Below, piece by piece: positions 1 to 8,996 of a DNA stretch of 64,000 nucleotides. The stretch spans positions 1 to 64,000 of the forward strand of contig JAPDQK010000014.1 in assembly GCA_034505955.1 (NCBI GenBank). Direction: 5' to 3'. Below the pieces are notes generated by a model. It worked only from the letters and a program-made list of their open reading frames with translations. It ran no database searches and was not told where the DNA came from. This DNA is from Zhuqueibacter pondensis (GTDB taxonomy: Bacteria > Zhuqueibacterota > Zhuqueibacteria > Zhuqueibacterales > Zhuqueibacteraceae). The stretch's first letter is position 1, and each line of letters begins with the position of its first letter. Both the position numbers and the translations under genes were made by a program.

Positions 1-480
1 TTTGGAGTCGCGCGTTTGGCGCGCGAGGGGCGGGTCGTTGAGCAGAACGCGCATGCCCAAAGCCGTGGCCATCCTTGCCACCCGGCTGCCGATGTGTCCC
101 ACTCCCACCACGCCGAGGGTCAAATGCGACAAAGATAAACCATGCCGGACGGCATGATGAATTATTGCTGCGATCACATATTCGGCCACGGAATTGGCGT
201 TGCTGCCGGCGGCACTGGCGAAGGCGATACCACGCTGACTGAGATAGGTGGTATCAATATGATCGGTGCCAATCGTTGCGGTGGCGACGAAACGAACATC
301 AGTGCCTCGCAGCAGATTCGCATCTACTGGGGTGACCGAGCGCACGAGCAGCAAATCGGCATCGCGTATGGCGTCCCGATGAATGACGCGGCCGGGCAGC
401 AAATGCACCTCGCCAAGATGAGAAAAAGCCTCGCGCACACACGGAATGTTTTCGTCAGCGACAATTTGATGCATGTTCAT
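1..480 (-). CDS. pdxB: Erythronate-4-phosphate dehydrogenase, 5' part (3' end off the window)
   Basis: Reads off the left edge, leaving 160 codons from ATG at 480; an in-frame ATG at 474 is an alternative. The start MNMHQIVADENIPCVREAF matches the PdxB start (DEN-P), followed by RSVTPVDANLL and a TATIGTDHID stretch. The NAD-binding GVGHIG glycine motif comes near residue 120, and the D-P-P that follows is the acidic end of the Rossmann strand. PdxB oxidises 4-phosphoerythronate in the DXP-dependent pyridoxal-phosphate route. pdxJ, which acts later in the same route, lies at 6605-7330. A generic D-2-hydroxyacid dehydrogenase is the alternative, but the N-terminus favours PdxB. Confidence 0.85.
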   Translation of the reverse strand, partial: MNMHQIVADENIPCVREAFSHLGEVHLLPGRVIHRDAIRDADLLLVRSVTPVDANLLRGTDVRFVATATIGTDHIDTTYLSQRGIAFASAAGSNANSVAEYVIAAIIHHAVRHGLSLSHLTLGVVGVGHIGSRVARMATALGMRVLLNDPPLARQTRDSK

Positions 481-597
481 TCGCAGCTCGCATCTTGAAC
501 CGTGAAGACGACAAATGAATTGCATCTTCGTGTCCGGCGCGTCTTCGCGGTTGATAATGAAATCAACAGTTTATTTGATCTAATTTAAAAAAAACAT

Positions 598-1575
598 TTG
601 ATTTTCGCCAAAGGCAAATTTATATTTTTGAACCCGCAACCTGGAGCAGGAGATTTGAGGCAATCTGCAAACCATCTCTTTTGTGCTGTTGTTACTTGCT
701 GCCTCATGCTGAGTGACGCATCGCCAGCGTGGCCGCAGAAACGACTTTATGAGATGCACACAACGGAGATCGACTCGTTGCTGCGTCAAATGAGCAGCAG
801 CGAGCCCAACTTCGTGCGTCGTCTCGCCGGCTATTCTGAAAGAGCAATAAATACGCCCTATCGCTGGTTCCCACTCGGCGAAGGCCCCAATGGCAGGTAT
901 GATCGTGATCCGCTCATCGACTTTGCGCATGTCGATTGCCAGACGTTTTGCGAGCAGATTTTGGCAATGACCCTGGCCACAAACTATGATGAGATGTTCC
1001 AGCATCTGCAACGATTGCGCTACCGTGACGGGGTCATCGATATTCGCAACCGCAATCATTTCCTGATTGCGGACTGGCTTCCCAACAATGGCTGGCTGGT
1101 CGAAGACATCACTGTTGCCATCGGCGGTGACTTCACGGCGGGCATGACCAAAACCATCGATCGCCGGGAAACGTTGCGCAAGAAGGGCGTGCGCGAAAAG
1201 GACCTGGCCGGCATTCCGCCGGCGGAAATCATGACGGTGAAATATATTCCGGAGGACAGGCTGCCGGAGATCAAAGCCAGGCTGCAGGGCGGGGAGATTG
1301 CCTGCGTGGTGCAAAGCCGGCCGGGAATTTTTGCGGCGCATCTCGGCTTTGTGCTGCGTGACAGTTCCGGACGCATTATTTTTCGCAATGCTTCGGCACG
1401 CCGGGGCATCAAAAGAGTCGTTGATGAAGACTTCGATGATCTCGTCAAATTCCTGCGACGCAACCCGAGCTGGGTGGGGATGGTTTTTCTGCGGGTGCGG
1501 TCGGAGTTCATGAACCGGCCGGAGATTGCGGCACGCGCATTTCTCAAACCCGTCGAGGCGAGTGGAATAAAATGA
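598..1575 (+). CDS. DUF1460 / N-acetylmuramoyl-L-alanine amidase-like protein
   Basis: 325 aa from a TTG start. The body matches the DUF1460 family (NlpC/P60-like fold, proposed cell-wall amidase): NTPYRWFPLGEG, then an aspartate-rich stretch leading to the VDCQTFCEQ segment with the likely nucleophile cysteine near residue 111. The motif NHFLIADWLPNNGW follows, with the conserved His and Asp/Trp. A hydrophobic stretch at about residues 26-45 (FCAVVTCCLML...SPAW) looks like a signal peptide, so an envelope location is likely. The start is uncertain because no strong ribosome-binding site precedes the TTG. The enzyme activity is a family inference. Confidence 0.8.
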   Translation: MIFAKGKFIFLNPQPGAGDLRQSANHLFCAVVTCCLMLSDASPAWPQKRLYEMHTTEIDSLLRQMSSSEPNFVRRLAGYSERAINTPYRWFPLGEGPNGRYDRDPLIDFAHVDCQTFCEQILAMTLATNYDEMFQHLQRLRYRDGVIDIRNRNHFLIADWLPNNGWLVEDITVAIGGDFTAGMTKTIDRRETLRKKGVREKDLAGIPPAEIMTVKYIPEDRLPEIKARLQGGEIACVVQSRPGIFAAHLGFVLRDSSGRIIFRNASARRGIKRVVDEDFDDLVKFLRRNPSWVGMVFLRVRSEFMNRPEIAARAFLKPVEASGIK

Positions 1576-1647
1576 GCAGAGGCACCGCCTCAGTGACTGG
1601 GGGTAGCATTAACATCTTGGAGGCATTACGAGCAAATAAAAGTTCGC

Positions 1648-1675
1648 TTGACATTGTTATAAAATTTGTTAAATT
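1648..1675 (+). promoter_or_regulatory. Putative sigma70-type promoter upstream of the M1 peptidase
   Basis: A perfect TTGACA at 1648-1653 is followed after 16 nt by TAAATT at 1670-1675. A transcript from here would begin only a few bases before the ATG at 1685. The mRNA would then be nearly leaderless, or translation would start further in, closer to the signal peptide. The -10 box is imperfect. Confidence 0.35.
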
Positions 1676-1684
1676 GGTAGCCAC

Positions 1685-3394
1685 ATGATGAGCAACTTTT
1701 CTATACCGAGGAATGTCATTCCGAAGGAGTCAGTTGATCATCTCCAATCACTTCAGGAGAAGCAAAAAGGTTTCCCACGGACGCAGTTTTCCGGAGTGAC
1801 ATTTTTTTTGATCCTGTTCTGGCAGGGTCTGATTGCGACAGGACTCGCACAAACTCCGGTTTCCCGACGTCTGACGGATGGTTATCCCCGGCAGCCGGCG
1901 TTCGATGTTTTGCACTACAACCTGAGTCTCACGGTTTCGGACAACAGCAACGTTGTTCGCGGCAAGACGATCATCACAGTGCATCGCCTCGATCCGACCG
2001 ACACCACGCTGGCATTGGATTTGAAAAACATGACGGTCACCGCGCTTCAGGTTGGCCACGTCACGGGAAAATATGTCCAACGCGACGGCCGCCTCGACGT
2101 GGTGTTGCCGGCAGGCCGTGGTCGCGATGATACTTTGCTCCTGGCAATTCAATATCATGGCGAACCGGCCGACGGTTTGTATTTGCGTGAAAACAAATTC
2201 CGGCGCCGCACGATTTTCGCCGACAACTGGCCGGATCGGGCGCGATATTGGTTTCCCGGGATCGATCATCCGTATGACAAGGCGACTGTCGAGTTTCACA
2301 TTACCGTGCCGGAGCGCCATACTGTGGTGGCCACCGGCCGGCTCGAACAGGAACGCCACAACCTCGACGGCACCAAAACATGGAGCTGGCGCGAGAGCGT
2401 GCCGATTCCAACGTACTGCATGGTTTTTGGCGCGGCGGAGTTTTCGGTGCTGCATTTCGGCGAAGTGATGAACATTCCGGTGAGCTATTACGTCTTTCCG
2501 GGTGATGCAGCGGTGGCTGAACAAAGCTTCGGCCGCACCGAACAGATTCTGCAGTTTTTCAGCAATCGCATTGGACCCTACCCCTATGAAAAGCTGGCGC
2601 TGGTGCAGTCATTGACGCGTTTCGGCGCCATGGAAAATGCCAGTGCCATTTTTTTCGCGGAAGCGGCACTGGGTGCACGACGCACCGAAGGAACTTCGGT
2701 GCACGAAATTGCGCATCAGTGGTTCGGGGATTCGATTACGAAGGCGGACTGGCATCATCTCTGGCTGAGCGAAGGCTTTGCCACATATTTCGATGCGCTG
2801 TTTTACGAGGATGTCGAAGACGAGGTGTCGTTTCGGGAGGAGATGCGGCGCAATCGCGACGATTATTTGAAATTTGCCCGCACGAAACTGCGGCCGATTC
2901 TTGACACCACGGTTACAGATTACTTTGATTTGCTCAATGCCAACAACTATCAGAAAGCCGGGTGGGTGCTGCACATGTTGCGTCACCTCATCGGCACCGA
3001 AAGTTTTTGGCAGGGCATTCGTGATTATTATCGAGCCTTTAAAAACGGCAATGCACTGACGGACGACTTCCGGCGGATCATGGAGCGCGTGAGTGGCGAA
3101 GAGCTCGGCTGGTTTTTTCAACAATGGCTGTGGCAACCGGGCCATCCGGTGATCAAATGGGACTGGCGCTGGTTGCCAAGGGAAAAGTCTGTTGAGCTCA
3201 TGATTCGTCAACTCCAAACCGGCACATTTTTCCGCCTGCCCCTCGAAATCGAGATCCTCAGCGCAGGTGAAAAAACGCGTTACGACTTCTGGATGGAAAG
3301 ATCCGAAGTCAACCTGAAAGTGCCTCAGGATAAAAAGCCGGAACAAATCGTGCTCGATCCGGACGAAAAAATTTTGATGGAGGTTTTGGAATAA
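1685..3394 (+). CDS. M1 family zinc aminopeptidase, secreted
   Basis: 569 aa. A hydrophobic export signal sits unusually late, at about residues 38-57 (VTFFLILFW...GLAQ), so the real start may be internal. The gluzincin core is complete: the exopeptidase motif GAMEN, then H340-E-I-A-H344 and the third zinc ligand E363 in WLSEGFATY, giving HEXXH-X18-E. It lacks the long C-terminal ERAP-like domain and ends with a short beta-rich tail, like other short bacterial M1 enzymes. It probably trims peptides in the periplasm or outside the cell. The next gene begins about 97 nt downstream, so co-transcription is possible. Confidence 0.88.
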   Translation: MMSNFSIPRNVIPKESVDHLQSLQEKQKGFPRTQFSGVTFFLILFWQGLIATGLAQTPVSRRLTDGYPRQPAFDVLHYNLSLTVSDNSNVVRGKTIITVHRLDPTDTTLALDLKNMTVTALQVGHVTGKYVQRDGRLDVVLPAGRGRDDTLLLAIQYHGEPADGLYLRENKFRRRTIFADNWPDRARYWFPGIDHPYDKATVEFHITVPERHTVVATGRLEQERHNLDGTKTWSWRESVPIPTYCMVFGAAEFSVLHFGEVMNIPVSYYVFPGDAAVAEQSFGRTEQILQFFSNRIGPYPYEKLALVQSLTRFGAMENASAIFFAEAALGARRTEGTSVHEIAHQWFGDSITKADWHHLWLSEGFATYFDALFYEDVEDEVSFREEMRRNRDDYLKFARTKLRPILDTTVTDYFDLLNANNYQKAGWVLHMLRHLIGTESFWQGIRDYYRAFKNGNALTDDFRRIMERVSGEELGWFFQQWLWQPGHPVIKWDWRWLPREKSVELMIRQLQTGTFFRLPLEIEILSAGEKTRYDFWMERSEVNLKVPQDKKPEQIVLDPDEKILMEVLE

Positions 3395-3490
3395 ACGGTA
3401 ATGACAAGGTCGGTCTTGCGTAAATTGATGCTCAGAATATCCTCGCGTGCAGGTCCGGCCTCACCTGTCATATTTATGGAGGAGGAGCAC

Positions 3491-4306
3491 ATGCAGCTCA
3501 TTGGCCACATCAATGAAGACCAGGTGATGGCGCTGTACCTCGGCGAGCTCACCGGCGACGAGGAGCAGCGTTTGCATCGCCACCTGTCCGATTGCCCGGG
3601 CTGCAACCGCGAGTTTTCACTGTATCGGGAAATTCTCAGCGGCGTCGAAACACTGGTCAGGCAGATGGGCGGGGCCCAAGCCCAATTGCTGCGCGCTGCC
3701 ATCAAAACTAAAATGCGGGAGAAACAAATTTATTATGAGTTCATGCAGCATCCGCTCACCGGGCCGATGCTGGTCGCGGTCACGGCCCGCGGTGTATGCC
3801 TGATCCAATTTACGGACAAGAGTGCCTTTGAAGTCGAGGAAATGCTGCGCCAGCGCCAGCCGGAGGTTTGGATCAAACGCGATCAACTGCTCACCGCCGC
3901 GATGATTCAGGAATTGCAATTGTATTTGCAGCGCAAGCTCAGCCGCTTCACCATTCCGATCGACTGGCGGCTGGTCACGAGTGAGTTTCAGCGCCAGGTG
4001 CTTCAGCTGACCAGCAGAATTCCGTATGGCCAGGTTTACACCTACGGTGAGATTGCTCAAAAGCTTGGCAAGCCGAAATCGGCGCGGGCCGTCGGCCAGG
4101 CGCTGGGAGCGAATCCGATTCCGATCGTGGTGCCGTGCCATCGTGTGTTGGCCAGCAGCGGCAAGCTCGGCGGCTACTCCGGACGGCCCGGAGAAGAAGG
4201 CTTGAAGCTGAAACGGCGCCTGCTGCAACTCGAAGGCGTGCGCTGGCCTGGTAATGGCAGGCATCTGGCGCGACAGATTGAGCTGTTTACCGACTGGATC
4301 GGATGA
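3491..4306 (+). CDS. Zinc-finger (HC2-type) / methylated-DNA-protein-cysteine methyltransferase fusion
   Basis: 271 aa from ATG 3491, chosen for the strong GGAGGAGGAG site just before it. The C-terminal ~170 aa are an O6-alkylguanine-DNA alkyltransferase. They contain the helix-turn-helix/arginine-finger region (IPYGQVYTYGEIA, KSARAVGQALGANP), the acceptor Cys216 in PCHRVL, and GKLGGYSGR. Such proteins remove alkyl groups from O6-guanine in a suicide reaction. The first ~55 residues instead resemble the anti-sigma zinc finger HC2 (ZAS): GELTGDEEQRLHRHLSDCPGC, with the H-x3-C-x2-C pattern. The pairing is unusual. The finger might be a DNA-binding, regulatory or redox-sensing element. Confidence 0.87.
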   Translation: MQLIGHINEDQVMALYLGELTGDEEQRLHRHLSDCPGCNREFSLYREILSGVETLVRQMGGAQAQLLRAAIKTKMREKQIYYEFMQHPLTGPMLVAVTARGVCLIQFTDKSAFEVEEMLRQRQPEVWIKRDQLLTAAMIQELQLYLQRKLSRFTIPIDWRLVTSEFQRQVLQLTSRIPYGQVYTYGEIAQKLGKPKSARAVGQALGANPIPIVVPCHRVLASSGKLGGYSGRPGEEGLKLKRRLLQLEGVRWPGNGRHLARQIELFTDWIG

Positions 4307-4356
4307 ACTCGAACGAAGGCAAGTCCCAACAATCCATTGCACCGGCACTTCAGATT

Positions 4357-5403
4357 CTATTCGAACAGATACTCTCCGGCCATGACGCTGAAACCATCGG
4401 GGTTGGTGTATGCCAACAGCGGCGGAATTTTCTTGGAACCCCGGATGGCTGCGCAACCCACCTCGCCTTTTTTATTGACTGCAATGAATTTGTCCTGAAA
4501 ATCGATTTTAATTCCGCGCCGCTGGTTGATTTCGACAATACGTTTGCACGCTTCGAGGCAAGCCTGAGTAGGTGGCATTCCCTGCCGCATCAGTGAGACC
4601 ACATAAAAACTGCCACAGGTACGAATGACTTCCTCGCCACGACCGGTCGCACCGGCAGCACCAACCTCATTGTCGACATACAAGCCGGCACCGATGATCG
4701 GCGAATCGCCGACACGTCCGGGGATCTTATAAGCCAAACCGCTGGTGGTGGTAATGCCGGCCACATTACCCTGCGCATCGATGCCGAGCACATTGATGGT
4801 GCCAGTGGGGCGCCCGCTGCGATCACGATAGATGCCATCCGCCGGAGGCAGCCAATCATCGTCTTTGCTCAAATTCTCCTTCCATTTCAACCATTGGAGG
4901 CGTGCCTTTTCGGTGAGCAGATTTTCGACCTGAAAGCCGTGAGCAATCGCAAAACGCTGCGCACCGGCGCCAACGAGCATGATGTGATCAGTACGTTCCA
5001 TCACCAGCCGCGCCACGCTGCTCGGCGTTTTGATGCCTTCGAGGCAAGCGACGGAACCCGGTTTGTGCGTTGGGCCATACATGCACGAGGCATCGAGTTG
5101 CACCACGCCTTCTTCATTGGGTAATCCGCCATAACCCACACTCGTATCTTCCGGATCCAGCTCCACCACATTGGCGGATTTCTCGACGGCATCCATGACA
5201 TTGCCGCCGGCCGAGAGAATTTCCCAACCGGGCGTGTTTACTTTGCGACCCCAATCTTCGCCGCGACTGCAGACGATGACCGGCAGTTTACCGCCGGCGG
5301 CAGCCCTGGCTTGCGTCTTGCTGGTGATGATGTTGGGAAAACCCATAGCCGGTAAAGCAGTGGCAAATTGCAGGAAACGGCGACGGGATAGCTTTGTAGA
5401 CAT
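4357..5403 (-). CDS. N4-(beta-N-acetylglucosaminyl)-L-asparaginase (Ntn hydrolase), Tat-exported
   Basis: 348 aa, preceded by GAGGAGG. The N-terminus carries a twin-arginine signal (SRRRFLQFATALPAMGF), so a folded precursor should be exported. The body is a glycosylasparaginase: GWEILSAGGNVMDAVE, DASCMYG, and the autocleavage site before Thr202 in PTGTINVLG. This is followed by the substrate-binding loop KIPGRVGDSPIIGAGLY and GAAGATGRGEE. Family members self-cleave to expose the threonine nucleophile and release asparagine-linked sugars, or act on isoaspartyl/asparagine substrates. The SppA-like gene starts 35 nt upstream on the same strand of transcription. Confidence 0.9.
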   Translation of the reverse strand: MSTKLSRRRFLQFATALPAMGFPNIITSKTQARAAAGGKLPVIVCSRGEDWGRKVNTPGWEILSAGGNVMDAVEKSANVVELDPEDTSVGYGGLPNEEGVVQLDASCMYGPTHKPGSVACLEGIKTPSSVARLVMERTDHIMLVGAGAQRFAIAHGFQVENLLTEKARLQWLKWKENLSKDDDWLPPADGIYRDRSGRPTGTINVLGIDAQGNVAGITTTSGLAYKIPGRVGDSPIIGAGLYVDNEVGAAGATGRGEEVIRTCGSFYVVSLMRQGMPPTQACLEACKRIVEINQRRGIKIDFQDKFIAVNKKGEVGCAAIRGSKKIPPLLAYTNPDGFSVMAGEYLFE

Positions 5404-5437
5404 TTTTCCTCCTCAGCAGATGAAGTCATTCAACATT

Positions 5438-6265
5438 TCAAAACCGCGGCATCAAATACAACGGTATTCCGTCCAGGCGCGGACTGATTTCATGCATGCC
5501 GAAGCCGTTGATGAAACGCCGCGTGAGGCGTTCCCAGAGTTTGGGCTTGACACGCCCCACTTCAACGAGTTCCGGCTCCACTGTGATGTGCGCCATTTGT
5601 TTGGCAACCTCGACTGCACGGTCGAAGCCGCCAAGCTCATCGACCAATCCCCAAGCGAGGGCCTGCCGTCCGGTCATCACGCGGCCGTCGGCAAATTGCC
5701 GCACCTTTTCAGGCGAGAGATTGCGGCCACGCATGATGATCTCGACGAACTGTTCGTAACTGTCATTGATCATCTCCTGCAGCATGCCGCGTTCGGCCTC
5801 GGTCAGGCTGCGATAATACGCGGGCGTGTCTTTGAACTCCCCGGACTTCACCACCTCTGCCTGGACGCCGACTTTGCTGAACAGCTGGCTCAGATTGCGC
5901 GAACGAATGATCACACCAATCGAACCAGTCACGGTGCCGGCATTGGCCAATACGCGTTCGGCGGCCATGGCCACATAAATGCCGCCGGAGGCCGCCACAT
6001 CACCCATCGAAGCCACGACCGGCATTTTCGACTTGGCACGAAATTTACAAAGCGCATCGTAAACTTCCTGCGTCGCGCCGACGGTGCCGCCAGGCGAGTT
6101 CACGCGCATGATCAAAGCCTTGGCTTTGACATGTTCCACATCTTCCAGCGCTGCCGATACCCGGCGCGGCAGAGAATCTTCATCGCCTTCCTCGATAATA
6201 CCGTCGATGCGCAGCACGGCAATACGCGGAAGCTTCTTGCGACGAAAACGAATTCGAATTGCCAT
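5438..6265 (-). CDS. S49 family serine peptidase (SppA-like), no membrane anchor
   Basis: 275 aa single-domain SppA-like protein. The S49 core is clear: RVNSPGGTVGATQEVYDAL, then GDVAASGGIYVAMAA with the nucleophile Ser, GSIGVI, and the general-base Lys region KSGEFKDTPAYYR. True SppA has an N-terminal transmembrane segment and digests cleaved signal peptides in the membrane. Here the protein starts MAIRIRFRRKKLPRIAVLRIDG, basic and without a hydrophobic anchor. It is therefore probably cytoplasmic or peripherally membrane-bound. Confidence 0.87.
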   Translation of the reverse strand: MAIRIRFRRKKLPRIAVLRIDGIIEEGDEDSLPRRVSAALEDVEHVKAKALIMRVNSPGGTVGATQEVYDALCKFRAKSKMPVVASMGDVAASGGIYVAMAAERVLANAGTVTGSIGVIIRSRNLSQLFSKVGVQAEVVKSGEFKDTPAYYRSLTEAERGMLQEMINDSYEQFVEIIMRGRNLSPEKVRQFADGRVMTGRQALAWGLVDELGGFDRAVEVAKQMAHITVEPELVEVGRVKPKLWERLTRRFINGFGMHEISPRLDGIPLYLMPRF

Positions 6266-6380
6266 GGTCTTCTTTTGTCAGCTTGAAAATGAATGTCGTT
6301 ATTCGAACACAGATGACACGGATTTTCACTGATCTTTCTACGCGTTCTCCAATTAAGTTTGCTCGCAGGCTTGCAAGAAC

Positions 6381-6572
6381 TCATCGCACCGGTGGATGAA
6401 CCTCAAGTGCCTCTTCACCAAAAGTCTCCATATGAAAGCGAATGGCGGACTTGACATCGGCTAATGCATCCTCATAGGTATCACCCTCACCGACAACGAT
6501 CCCTTTAAGTCCAAGGGGATAGGCTACATACCCCTCTGGATGCTTCTCCACGATAATTTTGAATTGTTTCAT
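6381..6572 (-). CDS. HicB-like antitoxin-family protein, solitary
   Basis: 63 aa from MKQFKIIVEK, chosen because GGAGAAG lies just upstream; an ATG at 6590 would add six residues. It is a partial RNase-H-like HicB fold: EGYVAYPLGLKGIVVGEGDTYEDALADVKSAIRFHM. HicB proteins usually neutralise the HicA mRNA interferase, but no HicA gene (small dsRBD-like ORF) lies next to it. It has no obvious C-terminal DNA-binding domain. The gene sits 32 nt after pdxJ in the same direction. It may be an orphan antitoxin or may have another role. Confidence 0.72.
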   Translation of the reverse strand: MKQFKIIVEKHPEGYVAYPLGLKGIVVGEGDTYEDALADVKSAIRFHMETFGEEALEVHPPVR

Positions 6573-6604
6573 TTCGTTCTTCTCCACCATGCGGCAAAGA
6601 GTCT

Positions 6605-7330
6605 TTAGTCTTGATGAGACAAAACCTTCAAATACTCACGTACCGTATTGAACAAGCCCATCTCCAATGCCTCGGCGATGAGTGCATGCCCAATCGAGAC
6701 TTCGAGTATTCCGGGAATCGTGCAAAACTTGCCCAGATTTTGCAGATTCAGATCATGTCCGGCGTTCACCCCGAGGCCGATTTCCTGAGCCTTTTGCGCG
6801 GCGCGAGCATACTTCTGTAACACCGGTTCCACGTTTCCACTTTGAAAGGCTCTTGCGTACGCTTCGGTGTAAAGTTCAATGCGATCGGTTCCCACGGCTT
6901 GGGCGCGTTCAATCTGGGCCAAATCGGGATCCATGAAGAGACTGACGCGAATACCGAGGTCTTTCAATTCCTGAATGATGGGCCGGAGACGCACGCCGTG
7001 CTCGGCCAGATTCCATCCGTGATCGGAAGTAAATGCATCCGCAGCATCCGGAACCAGTGTGCATTGGGTCGGCTTCACCCTGCGGACGATCTCCATGAAC
7101 TGCGGGAAAAAAGGGTTGCCTTCGATGTTGAATTCCACCGTCAACATCCCGGCAAGCTCATAGACATCCGAGGGCCGGATGTGCCGTTGATCCGGTCGCG
7201 GATGCACCGTAATGCCATGCGCGCCGGCGCGGATGCATATTTGAGCGGCTTTGATGACGCTGGGAATCCCGATGGTGCGGGTGTTTCTCAGCAGCGCAAC
7301 CTTGTTGAGGTTAACACTGAGCTTGGTCAT
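6605..7330 (-). CDS. pdxJ: Pyridoxine 5'-phosphate synthase
   Basis: 241 aa, the normal length for PdxJ. Hallmarks are LSVNLNKVALLRNTR at the start, AGAHGITVHPRPDQRHI (phosphate and substrate site), FNIEGNP, and VPDAADAFTSDHGW. The C-terminal part has VNAGHDLNLQNL and the SIGHALIAEAL phosphate-binding region. The enzyme joins 1-deoxyxylulose 5-phosphate and 3-amino-1-phosphohydroxyacetone to make pyridoxine 5'-phosphate in the cytoplasm. pdxB at the left edge belongs to the same pathway. Confidence 0.95.
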   Translation of the reverse strand: MTKLSVNLNKVALLRNTRTIGIPSVIKAAQICIRAGAHGITVHPRPDQRHIRPSDVYELAGMLTVEFNIEGNPFFPQFMEIVRRVKPTQCTLVPDAADAFTSDHGWNLAEHGVRLRPIIQELKDLGIRVSLFMDPDLAQIERAQAVGTDRIELYTEAYARAFQSGNVEPVLQKYARAAQKAQEIGLGVNAGHDLNLQNLGKFCTIPGILEVSIGHALIAEALEMGLFNTVREYLKVLSHQD

Positions 7331-7434
7331 GTGGTTTTGTTTTCAAATTTGAATGATTCACGCCTGGATCACGACCTTCCATGCGCTGCAACAAACATTC
7401 ATCCAGATTGGGGCATTGAGCTGCTTCGTGATTT

Positions 7435-8496
7435 TCACTGTCCCCTTTCCATGGCCGGTCTCACATTGAAAACGACTTTTTCCTGATCACGCAAAATGGT
7501 GATCGGTATATCCCGGCCAACCACTTCTTCGTTGAGCAAACGATGCAAACGATCCACCCCGGTAACTGGTTGATGATCCAGCCCGATAATGAGATCACCT
7601 CTCGCCAAGCCCGCGCGCTCGGCCGGGCTTTGCGGTTCGACCGCCTGCACCAAGATGCCGCTCGTTACCGACAACTCATGAAAACGAATCAAATAGCGTG
7701 GGATCGGGCGATCCTGCCCCTGTATGCCAAGAAATGCGCGCACGATGCGGCCATCCCGAATCAATCGCGCCACCACCCATTTCACGGTGTCGCTTGGAAT
7801 GGCGAAACAAATTCCCTGTGCCGGCCGGATCACAGCAGTGTTGATGCCAATAACCTCGCCGCGACTGTTGACCAACGGGCCGCCGGAATTGCCGGGATTG
7901 AGCGCGGCATCGGTTTGAATGATGTTCTCAATCAATCGCCCGCTTTGGCTGCGCAGCGAACGTCCCAACGCGCTTACGACGCCAGCGGTCACTGTGGTTT
8001 GAAAACCGAGCGGGTTGCCAATCGCGACCACGAGTTGACCTGGACGCAGATTTGTCGAATCGCCAAATTCGGCCATCGGTAAATTGCTGGCCTGAACCCG
8101 CACGACTGCCAAATCCGTGTGCGGATCGGTGCCCACAAGATGTCCGCTAAAGCTGCGTCCATCATTGAGAGTGACGGCAATACGATCGGCACCGCCGGCA
8201 ACGTGGCTGTTGGTCACCAAAAATCCGTCGGGCGTGAATATAACACCGGAACCGGCGCCTTGCATCTCCTCCCGTTGACGACCGCGAGCACGGACATTGC
8301 GCTTCACCTCGACTTGCACCACCGCCGGCCCAACCTTTTCGACTGCTGCCACGACGATGCGCGAGTAGGCATCGAGCGCGTCCTTCCCGGCCTCTTCGAC
8401 CCGGGGAAACATCTCCGTATCGCCATTCGACGGCCCATGTTCATTATCGAGGAATTGCAACCATGTGTCAGTTTTATATCGGTGAACTTGCGACAT
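7435..8496 (-). CDS. HtrA/DegP-like serine protease with one PDZ domain, no signal peptide
   Basis: 353 aa from ATG 8496; GGAG lies six bases upstream, and a GTG at 8508 would add four residues. The trypsin-like S1C domain has the complete triad: His in TNSHVAGG, Asp in TDPHTDLAVVR, Ser in LNPGNSGGPL. One C-terminal PDZ domain follows (SGILVQAVEPQSPAERAGLARGDLIIGLD). HtrA proteins are normally secreted or membrane-anchored quality-control proteases. This one starts MSQVHRYKTDTWLQFLDNE with no signal peptide or transmembrane helix, so it may act in the cytoplasm. Confidence 0.88.
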   Translation of the reverse strand: MSQVHRYKTDTWLQFLDNEHGPSNGDTEMFPRVEEAGKDALDAYSRIVVAAVEKVGPAVVQVEVKRNVRARGRQREEMQGAGSGVIFTPDGFLVTNSHVAGGADRIAVTLNDGRSFSGHLVGTDPHTDLAVVRVQASNLPMAEFGDSTNLRPGQLVVAIGNPLGFQTTVTAGVVSALGRSLRSQSGRLIENIIQTDAALNPGNSGGPLVNSRGEVIGINTAVIRPAQGICFAIPSDTVKWVVARLIRDGRIVRAFLGIQGQDRPIPRYLIRFHELSVTSGILVQAVEPQSPAERAGLARGDLIIGLDHQPVTGVDRLHRLLNEEVVGRDIPITILRDQEKVVFNVRPAMERGQ

Positions 8497-8508
8497 TGTC
8501 ATCTCCAC

Positions 8509-8996
8509 GCAGATTTTTGTTCATTCTATTGATGGCGGCACTAAATCAATATGCGGAATTTTTGCAGGAAAAGCAAGAGGCAGGCGGTTGCTTGCCGTTT
8601 GACGCCGCATCCTCGAGCCGAGCATTACCCGGATCGTAATGCATACTTGTGGCAGAATGGATAATTCCGATGAATATAATTTCTTCCAAAGTGTGCAACA
8701 GTGCCTGTGTAGTGAAGATGCTTGCAGCCCCGGGGGCGTGACAGGGTGGAATACATGATCCACCAAACACCGAGGATTGCCGGAAAGGGTAATGCCTCAG
8801 ATTTTCCAATATGAGTCGAACATTTTTTCAAAATTTTTTGAGAACTTCATGTCTCTGTGCCCGTGTTTGCGACGACGGCGGTATGGACAGCCGCTCAAAT
8901 CATACAGGACATACGGCCGATCATCCTCGAGCACGCGCAAGGGGAAATACTCTCCTGAGGCCGTGATATTATGTTTGATTCATGTTCAACTCGCGC
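8509..8996. other. Gap between argH and the HtrA-like gene
   Basis: About 490 bases. Only short, overlapping frames occur here, without ribosome-binding sites or recognisable products. I see no tRNA, convincing terminator or repeat. It presumably holds the argH 3' region and the promoter of the protease gene. Confidence 0.5.
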
